Part shown: one piece after another, positions 7,300 through 16,071 of the stretch | How the letters are laid out: every line of letters begins with the position of its first letter | Numbering within the stretch: position 1 is the stretch's first letter | Origin: Candidatus Zhuqueibacterota bacterium | Lineage (GTDB): Bacteria > Zhuqueibacterota > Zhuqueibacteria > Zhuqueibacterales > Zhuqueibacteraceae | Assembly: GCA_022616415.1 (NCBI GenBank) | Contig: JAKEEU010000298.1 | Location: 1 to 55,420 of the forward strand | DNA length: 55,420 nt | Direction: 5' to 3' | Position numbers and translations under genes: made by a program | Notes under the pieces: generated by a model | The model's database searches: none | Seen by the model: the letters and a program-made list of their open reading frames with translations, nothing else | What the model was told of the DNA's origin: nothing

Positions 7300-9672
7300 T
7301 TACTCATACCGCAACGCCTCGACTGGATTTGCCAGCGCGGCCTTGATGGCGTGCGCGCTTACGGTTGCCAACGCAATCATCAGCGCGGTTCCGCCGGCCA
7401 ACAGAAACACCCACCCGCCAATGTCGATGCGATAAACGAAATTTTGTAGCCAATTTTGCATGATGAAATAAGCCACGGGCGCGGCGATGAGAAAAGCGAG
7501 CAACACCAGCCGCGCAAAATTTTTGGCGAGCAGCGTGATCAAGCTGGGCAAAGAGGCGCCCAGTACTTTGCGAATGCCGATTTCTTTCGTGCGCTGCTCC
7601 GTGGTGATCGCGGCAAGGCCGAACAAACCCAGGCACGCGGTGAAGATCGCCAGTCCGGCGATAACGCCCACGATTTGACTTACTTGTTTATCGGAAAGGT
7701 AAAGCATGGCGAAGTGCTCGTCGAGAAAAATATATTGGAACGGCCGGTCGGGCACGTGTTCGTTCCACGTCTTTTCGAGATGCGTGAGCGCCGCGGCGTA
7801 ATTTTTCGGGTTGATCTTGACCGACATTTCATCATATCCCCAAGTCTGGCTGCTGATATAAAGCGGTTGAATTTTATGGTGCAGCGAATTGAAATTGAAA
7901 TCTTTCACCACGCCGATCACGGTGCCCAACGTGTCTTCCCAGCTTACGCCGAACTGTTTGCCGAGCGGCTCATCCCAGCCGAGATCTTTAACCAAGGCTT
8001 CGTTGACGATATAAGCAAAACGTTTGTCGGTGGGAATCTCTTCAGAAAACGCGCGGCCCACGACGATTTCCAAGCCGTAAAATTCGATGTAATTTCGCGC
8101 CACGTGCAAATGTGAAGGCGAAAGCCTGATCTCGGCGCTGTCGCCTTTGGTGCGCGCGCCGTTCTGATGAATGTTGTTGCCCAAGCGCTGCCCCGAGGCC
8201 GTAACGGCGAGCACGGCGGGATTGCGCAAAAATTCTTCTTTCAATAGCTCATACTTTTTATTGCTCGTGCCATTCATTTTAAGCAGCACGATTTGATCAC
8301 GCTGGAACCCGGGATCGCGATCTTTCATGAAACGAAATTGCTGCACCGTCAATGCCGTGCCGACGATCAATGCGATCGCAATGGCGAATTGCGCCACCAC
8401 CAAAACATTGCGCAGCGTTGCCTTGCGGCCGCTCGCGGGCGTTTTATCCTTCAAAACTTCGACCGCTTGAAACGAAGAGAGAAAGAGCGCCGGATAAATG
8501 CCGGCGACGAGGCCCAGAAAAAATGTAAAGCCGATCATGCCGGGCAACAGGGCGGGGCCGCTGAACAAATTCAATTCCAAAGAGCGACGGCTGATCGCAT
8601 TCAGCAACGGCAGCGCCAATTCGGCAAGAAGCACGGCAACCGCCAGCGCAATGAAAGCGAGAATCACCGACTCACCCAGGAATTGCCGCGCGAGCTGGGT
8701 GCGATGCGCGCCGATGGATTTGCGCACGCCCACTTCTTTCGACCGGCTCGAAGAGCGCGCCGTGGAGAGATTCATGAAATTGATGGCGGCGATGACGAGC
8801 ACAAAGACGGCGAGCAGGGAGAAAACAAAAATATATTTGCCGTCGAATTTTTGCCAATTATTGTAATCGTGCGTCACTTGCATGGAGCCGAGATGCACTT
8901 CGTGCAGCGGCTGCAAATACAATTCATAAAACTTTTTTCCCTCGCCCATGTTTTTTTCGAGAAATTGCGGAAAGGCTCGTTCGAGCTTTTCGGTATCGGC
9001 ACCGGGCGCCAGCAAGAGATACGTGACAAGCCAATTCGAGCCCCAGTTTCTGCGCATGTTGTCATCTTCGATCGTGTTCAAAGCAAAGAGCGCATCGAAT
9101 TGCAAGTGAGATGTCTTTGGGAGGTTTTGCAATACGCCGGTAATTTTAAGCTGCCGCTCGCCCTGCAAAAATGATTTGCCGATCACGTCGTCCGTGCCGA
9201 AAAGCTTTTGCGCGGTCTCTGCTGTGAGCACGGCGCTGTTCGGCTCGTTTAGCGCGGTGGCGCGGTCGCCGTGGCGCAACGCGAAATCAAAAATCGAAAA
9301 TAACGCCGGATCGGTCCAAAAAGTTTTCTCGACGATGATTTGTTTGGGATCGTTGCGCAATACCGTGCCGCCGCCCACGAAACGCACGAAATCGACGATC
9401 TCCGGATAGTTTTCCTTCAACGCCGGGCCCATGGGATACATGGAAAGCGCGACGCGCTGCGGGCTGATGCCTTCAAAGCTTTGCACTTCGTTCAGCCGGT
9501 AAATGCGTTCCCCCTTTTGGTGGAAACGGTCAAAACCCAGCTCGTTATTAATGAAAAGATAAATCAACAAACAGGCAGCCATGCCGACGGCCAAGCCAAG
9601 AATGTTGATGAAGGAATAAACCTTTTGCTTCCACAAATTTCGCAGGGCGATTTTGAGATAGTTTTTGTACAT
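7300..9672 (-). CDS. MacB/FtsX-type ABC transporter permease (intact, paralog 1)
   Basis: The product (790 residues) is an inner-membrane permease of the MacB/LolC/FtsX superfamily, which couple cytoplasmic ATP hydrolysis to movements of periplasmic domains. Layout: helix 1 at about 19-43; first periplasmic (MacB core-like) domain 44-270; three helices (279-302, 337-358, 370-395) of the first FtsX unit with coupling segment SKEVGVRKSIGA at 311-322; helix 5 at 421-444; second periplasmic domain 445-640; second FtsX unit with RTKEIGIRKVLGA at 694-706 and helices at about 665-688, 720-740 and 752-774; C-terminal NPVEALRYE. It has the best Shine-Dalgarno of the set (aaggag, 6 bp from ATG). It differs from most paralogs in GIYPALFL where others have GSYPAF, and in SRSKEVG instead of RAKEVG. 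The substrate is unknown, and no ATPase gene is nearby. Confidence 0.95.
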   Translation of the reverse strand: MYKNYLKIALRNLWKQKVYSFINILGLAVGMAACLLIYLFINNELGFDRFHQKGERIYRLNEVQSFEGISPQRVALSMYPMGPALKENYPEIVDFVRFVGGGTVLRNDPKQIIVEKTFWTDPALFSIFDFALRHGDRATALNEPNSAVLTAETAQKLFGTDDVIGKSFLQGERQLKITGVLQNLPKTSHLQFDALFALNTIEDDNMRRNWGSNWLVTYLLLAPGADTEKLERAFPQFLEKNMGEGKKFYELYLQPLHEVHLGSMQVTHDYNNWQKFDGKYIFVFSLLAVFVLVIAAINFMNLSTARSSSRSKEVGVRKSIGAHRTQLARQFLGESVILAFIALAVAVLLAELALPLLNAISRRSLELNLFSGPALLPGMIGFTFFLGLVAGIYPALFLSSFQAVEVLKDKTPASGRKATLRNVLVVAQFAIAIALIVGTALTVQQFRFMKDRDPGFQRDQIVLLKMNGTSNKKYELLKEEFLRNPAVLAVTASGQRLGNNIHQNGARTKGDSAEIRLSPSHLHVARNYIEFYGLEIVVGRAFSEEIPTDKRFAYIVNEALVKDLGWDEPLGKQFGVSWEDTLGTVIGVVKDFNFNSLHHKIQPLYISSQTWGYDEMSVKINPKNYAAALTHLEKTWNEHVPDRPFQYIFLDEHFAMLYLSDKQVSQIVGVIAGLAIFTACLGLFGLAAITTEQRTKEIGIRKVLGASLPSLITLLAKNFARLVLLAFLIAAPVAYFIMQNWLQNFVYRIDIGGWVFLLAGGTALMIALATVSAHAIKAALANPVEALRYE

Positions 9673-9699
9673 CTTCTTCTCCTTGATTACAAGTCCAAT

Positions 9700-9763
9700 G
9701 CGTGAAACGTAAGGCGTAAAGCGTAGGTACGCTATGCTTTTTACGCATCACGTTTTACGTTTT
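9700..9763. repeat. Heptamer hairpin spacer, CGTAAAA family
   Basis: Units GCGTGAA, ACGTAAG, GCGTAAA, GCGTAGG are followed, around the centre gtac, by the reverse-complement series (ctttttacgcatcacgttttacg). The whole spacer folds on itself between the start of one permease and the stop of the next. Confidence 0.8.
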
Positions 9764-9764
9764 A

Positions 9765-12206
9765 TTACTCGTACCGCAGCGCTTCAACCGGATTCGCCAG
9801 CGCCGCTTTGATGGCTTGAAAGCTCACGGTCAGCAAGCTGATCATAAGGGCCACGATGCCGCCAAAAATAAAAATATCCCATTGCAAGGAGGTGCGATAG
9901 GCGAAATCTTGCAGCCAGTTGTGCATGGCCCAATACGCGATGGGCCAGGCGACGAGGTTGGCAAGCAGCACCAGCACAACAAATTCTTTCGACAACAGAA
10001 AAACGATTTGACCTTCGGCGGCGCCCAGGATTTTGCGAATGCCGATTTCTTTGGTGCGCTGTTCGGCGCTGAAGGCCGCCAGCCCGAACAAGCCGAGACA
10101 CGCGATGAAAATGGCGAGGCCGGCAAACGCGCTGAAAATTTTGCCGCGCAATTGTTCGGCGCGATAGAGATGGTCAAAATCCTCGTCGAGAAACGAATAT
10201 TCGAACGGGTGCAGCGGATAGACTTGGCGCCATTTCTCTTCCAGAAAGGCAAGCTTCTCGGGAATATTTTGCGGACTGAGGCGCACCACAAAGTTGATAA
10301 ACGGGTCCATGGAATAAGCGAGATGAATCGCCAGCGGCTCGATTTTTTGGTGCAGCGATTTCACATGAAAATCTTGCACCACGCCAATAACGCGCCCTCG
10401 CCGCTGGCCGGCCCAGTCAAGGGTTTTGCCGACAGCGCCGTTCTTCCAACCGAGTTGCGCCGCCGCGGCTTCGTTGATGATGAAAGCATCGGTGGAATCC
10501 GTCGAGTAATCACATGAAAAATTCCGGCCCGCGGCTATGGCGATGCCGAGCGTGGGAATGAAATCGTGCTCCACGAACATCGTTTCCATACTGATGTTTT
10601 CGTTCTCCGCCATTCCCTCCGGATGCAAAAGGCTGACGCCGAACAAACCGCTGGGCACGCTGGACGCGGCGGAAACGGACAAGATGCCAGGGTTTTGCTG
10701 CAGCACATTTTTGAAGCTCGGGAACTGAAAGCGCGCCGGCGGATCGACGACCGGAATCACCAACACGTGCTCTTTGTCGAAGCCCAGATTTTGATTTTGC
10801 ACGTATTGCAATTGGCGATAGACCACGACGGTGCCGATGATGAAAATGATGGAGGCGGCAAATTGCGCCACCACCAAAACGCGGCGCAGGTTGGCGCCGG
10901 CAGTTCCGAGTTTGAGCTGGCCTTTCAAAACGACGGCCGGTTGAAAGGCGGAAAGAAAGAAGGCCGGATAACTGCCCGCGACCAGGCCCACAATCAACAC
11001 GATGGCGAGCAGCGTGGCGAGAAAGACGCCATTCCCCCAGTGAATAGACAATTGCTTGCCGGCGGTTTCATTGAACCAGGGCAATAAAATTTGCAGAAAG
11101 GCGATGGCGATGAACGTGGCTATCAACGCCAGAAAAGTCGATTCACCGAGGAATTGTTTGATGAGCGCGCCGCGATCCGATCCCACCACTTTGCGCAAGC
11201 CGACTTCTTTGGCGCGATTCGCCGAGCGTGCGGTCGCGAGATTCATGAAGTTGATGCACGCGATGAGCAGAATGAATCCCGAAATAGCGAAAAAAATGTA
11301 GATGGTGTTGATGTCGCTATTAGCCAACACTTCCGCATCCAAATGCGAGTGCAAATGAATGGAAGCCAGCGGCTGCAAAATCGGATTAAGCTCCAGCCCG
11401 AGGCGTTGCAACTGCGAGCCGAGATATTTTTGCAAAAAAGTCGGAGTCGTTTGCTCGAACTGTTCGGGAGTGTAATTCGGACGAAACAACAAATAGGTAT
11501 AAACCAGCGGGGTCAATCCGAAAATGGCCATGTCGTCGAGATTGGCGCCATAGAGAAAATCGCCGCGCGCATTTCCTGGAACGGTGAGCGTGGCGAAGGA
11601 GGCGAGAAAGTCAAAACGCAAATGTGAGCTCTGCGTCGCGTCGCGCATGACGCCGGTGACGGTAAATTCGTAATTGTTGTCAGCGGTGAGAATTTTGCCT
11701 ATGGGATCTTCCGCGCCGAAATATTTTTTGGCGGAAGACTCGGTAAGCACGACGGCATTGGGACGCTTCAACGCTTCTCGCGTATCACCCCGCAACAGCT
11801 CGTAATCAAAAACGTCGAAGACAGTGGCATCGGCAAAGTAAAAGCGCTTTTCGTAAAAACGTTTTTCAGTATTGGGGATGCTGATGAGCCAGCGGCTCAA
11901 CGGCGTTTTGAAGCGAACATAGTTTTCCACACCGGGATTGTCCTGCGCCAAAATCGGTCCCCACGGCGAGGGCGACTGCGCCGTACTCAACACCCGCGCT
12001 TCGCCGCGCGCGCGGCCCGATATAACCAGCCGATAGATGCGATCGCTGCGATGATGAAAGCGGTCGTAATACAGCTCATCCTGCACGTAGAGCAAAATCA
12101 GCAAGCAGCACGTAATCCCAATCGCCAATCCCAGGATATTAATGAATGCGTAAACTTTGTGCTTGCGCAGATTGCGCAGAGTGATTTTGAGGTAGTTTTT
12201 GAGCAT
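9765..12206 (-). CDS. MacB/FtsX-type ABC transporter permease (intact, paralog 2)
   Basis: The 813-residue protein is counted from MLKNYLKITLRN; an in-frame extension to 12296 merely reads through the heptamer spacer and is rejected. Helix 1 carries the Cys pair seen in many copies (GITCCLLILLYVQDEL). The first periplasmic domain is longer than average, with an extra loop (about residues 205-225, GNARGDFLYGANLDDMAIFG). It ends with LQPLASIHLHSHL just before helix 2. Coupling segments are RAKEVGLRKVVGS and RTKEIGIRKILGA. The second periplasmic domain has AGRNFS, NEAAAAQLGW and the VIGVVQDFH motif common to the family. The nearest upstream relative by eye in the 5' half is the broken copy at 1474-2827. 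The C-terminus is standard. It is 90 bp downstream of the next permease stop in reading order, so co-transcription is possible. Confidence 0.95.
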   Translation of the reverse strand: MLKNYLKITLRNLRKHKVYAFINILGLAIGITCCLLILLYVQDELYYDRFHHRSDRIYRLVISGRARGEARVLSTAQSPSPWGPILAQDNPGVENYVRFKTPLSRWLISIPNTEKRFYEKRFYFADATVFDVFDYELLRGDTREALKRPNAVVLTESSAKKYFGAEDPIGKILTADNNYEFTVTGVMRDATQSSHLRFDFLASFATLTVPGNARGDFLYGANLDDMAIFGLTPLVYTYLLFRPNYTPEQFEQTTPTFLQKYLGSQLQRLGLELNPILQPLASIHLHSHLDAEVLANSDINTIYIFFAISGFILLIACINFMNLATARSANRAKEVGLRKVVGSDRGALIKQFLGESTFLALIATFIAIAFLQILLPWFNETAGKQLSIHWGNGVFLATLLAIVLIVGLVAGSYPAFFLSAFQPAVVLKGQLKLGTAGANLRRVLVVAQFAASIIFIIGTVVVYRQLQYVQNQNLGFDKEHVLVIPVVDPPARFQFPSFKNVLQQNPGILSVSAASSVPSGLFGVSLLHPEGMAENENISMETMFVEHDFIPTLGIAIAAGRNFSCDYSTDSTDAFIINEAAAAQLGWKNGAVGKTLDWAGQRRGRVIGVVQDFHVKSLHQKIEPLAIHLAYSMDPFINFVVRLSPQNIPEKLAFLEEKWRQVYPLHPFEYSFLDEDFDHLYRAEQLRGKIFSAFAGLAIFIACLGLFGLAAFSAEQRTKEIGIRKILGAAEGQIVFLLSKEFVVLVLLANLVAWPIAYWAMHNWLQDFAYRTSLQWDIFIFGGIVALMISLLTVSFQAIKAALANPVEALRYE

Positions 12207-12208
12207 GA

Positions 12209-12305
12209 TAGTCCGAGGTCTTTTGGTCCGATGTCCAAGGTCTTGGAGCAGAGGGCTGAGGGCATAGAGCGGAGGGCTAAGAGCTTCTTTGCCCACCGCC
12301 CTCGG
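12209..12305. repeat. Composite heptamer spacer: GTCCGAA then GAGGGCT families
   Basis: The first half has units AGTCCGA, GGTCTTT, TGGTCCG, ATGTCCA. The second half switches to GAGGGCT, GAGGGCA, GCGGAGG, GCTAAGA and then the opposing arm accgccctcggctc. About 70 bp is almost identical to the spacer at 47618-47735. Confidence 0.78.
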
Positions 12306-12306
12306 C

Positions 12307-14700
12307 TCACTCGCTTCTCAATACTGTCGCCGGATTCGCGGTTGCGGCTTTGTAGACCTGCGTCGAGATCGTGAGGCCGGCAGTCAGGAAGATCAAAACG
12401 GCGGCGAAGGCGAAAGGCAGCAAGCCGGCGTCGACGCGATATTCATACAGCGCGCCCAGCATTCCATAAATGGCATAGTAACTCAAAGGTGCCGAGATCA
12501 GCATAGCGATCATGATGACGAACACAAATTCTCTGTTGATCAAATTGGCTACTTGCAGCAAGCTCGCGCCCAAAACTTTGCGAATGCCGATTTCTTTCGT
12601 CCTTCTGGTGATGTGGATCGAGACCAGCCCGAACAAGCCCATGCAGGAGATGATCAGAGCCATGAATGCCATGAATGAGAAAAGTTTTTTGACGCCTTCT
12701 CCCTCCTGATAAAAAGCCGCGAAAACCTCGTCCTGAAAAAAACCGCTGTAGGGCGCCTCGGGAATCAACTGTTTCCACGTTTTATAAATCGTCTCCGCCG
12801 TTTGAATCACCGCGCCGGCTTTTGCGCGCACGATCAAGTAGCCGAATTCATCTTCGGCGGCCAGCTTGAAAAGGGCCGGTTCGATTTTGTACCGGAAGGA
12901 GCGATAGTGAAAGTCTTCGACCACGCCGATGATGTGATACGTTTTGCCCTCAAGAATGATTCGCTCGGTGATGGGATTTTCCCATGGTATCGTCTGCGCA
13001 AAGGTTTGATTGACGATAACGGCTTGATCGAGATCCGTGCTAAAATTCCGGTCGAAGAACCGCCCAAGTTTCAATCTCGCTTGCATGGTTTCCAGATAGT
13101 CAAAGCCGATATCGAAGCACACGACGTTTTCGCGCCGCGGCGGATTGGTGGCGGGAATTTCAACAACGCCGGTCGCGAAGGAGCTGCCGAGATGGCTTTT
13201 GGAGCCGGCGGTGCTCACCACGTCCGGGAACTGCGCGATCGCATTTTTGAACATCGCAAAATACTTCTTGCCCTCGAGCGGGATGACGATGGCTTGTTCC
13301 TGCTCGTAGCCCCAATCGCGGCTGCGTTGGTGCGCGAGGTTTTGCGTGAATACCACGCCGGCGACGATGAGAAAGAACGCGAGCAAAAATTGAAAGGCCA
13401 GCAGAAAACGCGTAAAGACGTTTCTGCCGCCCAGCTTCTGCCTGCCCTTTAAAATCGCGGCCGGCTGAAATGCCGAGATGTAAAAGGCGGGATAAGCGCC
13501 GGCGCCGATGCCGACTAAGATCACCGTAGCCAGAAAGAACGCCCACAAACGTTCGTTGCGCCACGGCTCGAAATCGAGCTCAAGCACGTTGCTGAAGAGC
13601 GCGTTGAACGCTGGCACGAAGAAAATTTCCGCCAGCACAATGGCGACAGCCAACGCCATGAAAGTGACCAGCAGGTTTTCACTCAAGAATTGCATGACAA
13701 GCTGGCGTTTCAGGCCGCCGATGACTTTGCGAATGCCGATCTCATTCAGTCTTGTGCCGGCGGCAGCGAGCGCGATGTTCATGAAATTGAAACAGGCGAG
13801 CGCGAGAATTAGCACACCCAAAACGAGCAGTAGCACTCGCTCGGCCGGCGTGCTCGCGCCGGAAATGCTCTGCCGGACTTTGTGCGCATTGAAAGCGATA
13901 TTCAACAGCGGATCGAAAGTGAATGCCGCAATGGGCCGGTCGATGTTCGCGGCGTTTTGCGTTTTCACGTAGCGGTCCATCTGTTCTGCAATCGCATTAA
14001 TCGCGGCGGGATCACGCAATTGAATGAAAGTTGCGCGCGTCATCACGCGCCAATCGTTCTGCTGCTCGAGCGGAATCAGCCCCAGATCGAACTGCTTGTC
14101 ATAGTGCAACAACACTTCGAAATCGAAGCTGGTGCGCTTATCAAATTTTGCGGCAACGCCTTTTACCACAAAGGCTTCGCGGCGGCCGTCTTTGAACGTA
14201 ATTACGATTTGCTTGCCGACCGGATTTTCATTCCCAAAATATTTCTCCGCCACCTCCTTTCTGAGCACGACGGCGTTTTTATCGGAGAGCGGATTTCCAA
14301 ATCCGCTCTGCAACGGAAAAGTGAACATGCTCAAAAACTCAGGATCAACAAAGCGAACATGCTCATCAAAAACCTGATCGCCATAACGCAGCGTCACTCT
14401 GCCGTCGGCAACTCGCACGGCGTATTCGATTTGCGGGAAATCCGCCTTCACCGCCGGGCCCAACGGCAGCGGCGAGTCGCCCCAGGTTTGCCGGTTGCCT
14501 TCGATCTCCAGCAAATAATTGGCCAAAAAAATCTTTTCCGCGTTTTTATGATTGACATCCTGGCCGTATTGCCAATCCATAAAAAGGAAAACGACGATAC
14601 AACACGCCATCGCCATCGACAGGCCGAAAATATTCATGAAAGTAAACAGCCTGTGCTTCAGCAGATTGCGCAGCGCGATTTTGAGGTAGTTTTTTAGCAT
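12307..14700 (-). CDS. Divergent MacB/FtsX-type permease (intact, paralog 3)
   Basis: At 797 residues this is the outlier of the set. The start MLKNYLKIALRN and helix 1 are typical, but the usual DELSYDRFH after helix 1 is replaced by DWQYGQDVNHKN. The LQPLxxIHLHS element before helix 2 is missing (DPLLNIAFNAH instead), and the first FtsX unit has FMNIALAAAGTRLNEIGIRKVIGG (about 306-329) where others have MNLATARSxxRAKEVG. The second unit begins HITRRTKEIGIRKVLGA. The tail is also different: TISTQVYKAATANPATVLRSE ends in RSE, not RYE. These changes suggest an older branch or a distinct partner. It has no strong Shine-Dalgarno. It is followed 7 bp after its stop by the heptamer spacer of the next gene. 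Confidence 0.94.
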   Translation of the reverse strand: MLKNYLKIALRNLLKHRLFTFMNIFGLSMAMACCIVVFLFMDWQYGQDVNHKNAEKIFLANYLLEIEGNRQTWGDSPLPLGPAVKADFPQIEYAVRVADGRVTLRYGDQVFDEHVRFVDPEFLSMFTFPLQSGFGNPLSDKNAVVLRKEVAEKYFGNENPVGKQIVITFKDGRREAFVVKGVAAKFDKRTSFDFEVLLHYDKQFDLGLIPLEQQNDWRVMTRATFIQLRDPAAINAIAEQMDRYVKTQNAANIDRPIAAFTFDPLLNIAFNAHKVRQSISGASTPAERVLLLVLGVLILALACFNFMNIALAAAGTRLNEIGIRKVIGGLKRQLVMQFLSENLLVTFMALAVAIVLAEIFFVPAFNALFSNVLELDFEPWRNERLWAFFLATVILVGIGAGAYPAFYISAFQPAAILKGRQKLGGRNVFTRFLLAFQFLLAFFLIVAGVVFTQNLAHQRSRDWGYEQEQAIVIPLEGKKYFAMFKNAIAQFPDVVSTAGSKSHLGSSFATGVVEIPATNPPRRENVVCFDIGFDYLETMQARLKLGRFFDRNFSTDLDQAVIVNQTFAQTIPWENPITERIILEGKTYHIIGVVEDFHYRSFRYKIEPALFKLAAEDEFGYLIVRAKAGAVIQTAETIYKTWKQLIPEAPYSGFFQDEVFAAFYQEGEGVKKLFSFMAFMALIISCMGLFGLVSIHITRRTKEIGIRKVLGASLLQVANLINREFVFVIMIAMLISAPLSYYAIYGMLGALYEYRVDAGLLPFAFAAVLIFLTAGLTISTQVYKAATANPATVLRSE

Positions 14701-14702
14701 GG

Positions 14703-14735
14703 TAGTCCGAGGTCTTTTGTCCGAAGTCCGAGGTC
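14703..14735. repeat. Heptamer array, GTCCGAA family
   Basis: Units AGTCCGA, GGTCTTT, TGTCCGA, AGTCCGA, GGTC begin 2-3 bp before the start codon of the divergent permease. No opposing arm is visible here. Confidence 0.7.
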
Positions 14736-14857
14736 ACGATCATTATCACCAAAGCAGAAATAGCATGATAAAAGCCGTGAATTCCCGTAAAAATTTATCC
14801 AATAATCGTGCCCTCATGTTTTTTCAATAAATTACAGCTATGTGGAAAGGCGATCAC

Positions 14858-14914
14858 AAAAAAAACTGTCCGCTGGCATAGCAACAGATGTTCGCGAACG
14901 AACAGTGTTTTTTT
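14858..14914. terminator. Probable bidirectional intrinsic terminator
   Basis: The stem actgtccg (14865-14872) pairs with cgaacagt (14899-14906) with one G-T wobble. It is flanked by eight A on the left (14858-14865) and seven T on the right (14908-14914). Read on the minus strand, it follows the glycoside hydrolase stop by about 40 bp and ends in a T-run, as expected for a terminator of that transcript. Confidence 0.5.
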
Positions 14915-14943
14915 GAGTTTATATTTGATTATTGATAATAAAA

Positions 14944-16071
14944 TCAATGTTTCTTATACCAACTGCTGATTACGTCTAATGCCGGCTTGTTCTGAGGTGA
15001 GTAGGAACCTGGCCCGCCATTTCCGGCATAATACCATTTCCATATAAAAATGCCTTTGAACCAGTCTCGTTGCCAAAACGTGGTAAACGCCGCTTGGTAC
15101 AAGTTCGCTTGCGCATGGTAGTCTGGTTTGTGAACAGTATGGTCCAGCCAGGGTTGACTGCCGGCATATTCAGTGCTTTTATAACCCAATTCCACGAACA
15201 GAACGGGTTTGCGATATTTTTTCTGAAAGCTTTCCAACATCGCTGCATGAGATTTCCATCCCCTCATCGCATCTTGAAATGAGGATGATCTTTCATCACT
15301 TATGGGAAAGTAGGCGCTGATTCCGATGTAGTCCAAATCATCCCAAAACCCGATGTTTTCATAGCTGCTCCAATTGGCGCAATAGGTCAGCGGCCCTCGA
15401 TAAGTGCTTCGAGTTTTCTTGATCAAGTCTCTCCAGAAATCCGGCCGCTGGGTGGCGGCTTTATCCAATTCTGTTCCGATGCAGAACAAATCTACTCGAG
15501 CGGAGTCGACAAGCCGGGCGCATTCCATAATAAACGCCCCGTATCCTTTTTCCCATACGCTCCACTCCTCCGGATTTTTGACTTCAAAGTCTCCCCTCCA
15601 GGACCCTCGGGTTTTGTTTTCCAACGTTGCGATGTATTCCTCACTCATGGCGAAATATTTTTTTCGATCCGCTTCATTGTCGAAATTGAGATACTTTGGT
15701 TCGTTCCATCCGGACAAGTCCCAGATGAATGCGATGTGTGGTTTGAGCATGACTCTCAATCCCATCTCTTTGGCAAAGTGCACCACCTTGAGACTGCCCT
15801 CAATGGTTTCGCCGTACCACTGCCCAGTGCGGCGAAATGACTTGACGGTTAGGGTATTTCTATAAGTGAAAGCCTCCGGGGTGGCGGCAACCCATTTCGC
15901 GTTCGCAGCCAGGATATTTTCGACCATCTCCCTGGTAATTGGCGGTTGCGCCGGTCCGTCAAAAATCACCCCGGTTATTTTGCCGCTCAATGAATCAACA
16001 TTGGCATTGCATGCGCAGTTCATTGAAGCAAACAACGTGGTCAATAAAATGGAGTATATCAAATTACTCAT
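14944..16071 (-). CDS. Exported glycoside hydrolase, GH113-like (copy A)
   Basis: The 375-residue (beta/alpha)8-barrel protein has the look of glycoside hydrolase family 113, whose characterised members cut beta-1,4-mannan. An N-terminal signal peptide ends near SMNCACNA; Cys19 or Cys21 could be lipidated, but the lipobox is poor. Catalytic candidates are Glu201 in IGTELDK (acid/base) and Glu294 in FVELGYKS (nucleophile). MLKPHIAF (108-115) and IFIWKWYY (341-348) are typical barrel-strand ends. The ATG overlaps the stop of the upstream permease (TATGAGTAA), so translation should be coupled to that gene. A second copy, about 89% identical by eye, lies at 39072-40199 in the same arrangement. 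The real substrate is unknown; cell-surface or environmental glycan is likely. Confidence 0.9.
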   Translation of the reverse strand: MSNLIYSILLTTLFASMNCACNANVDSLSGKITGVIFDGPAQPPITREMVENILAANAKWVAATPEAFTYRNTLTVKSFRRTGQWYGETIEGSLKVVHFAKEMGLRVMLKPHIAFIWDLSGWNEPKYLNFDNEADRKKYFAMSEEYIATLENKTRGSWRGDFEVKNPEEWSVWEKGYGAFIMECARLVDSARVDLFCIGTELDKAATQRPDFWRDLIKKTRSTYRGPLTYCANWSSYENIGFWDDLDYIGISAYFPISDERSSSFQDAMRGWKSHAAMLESFQKKYRKPVLFVELGYKSTEYAGSQPWLDHTVHKPDYHAQANLYQAAFTTFWQRDWFKGIFIWKWYYAGNGGPGSYSPQNKPALDVISSWYKKH

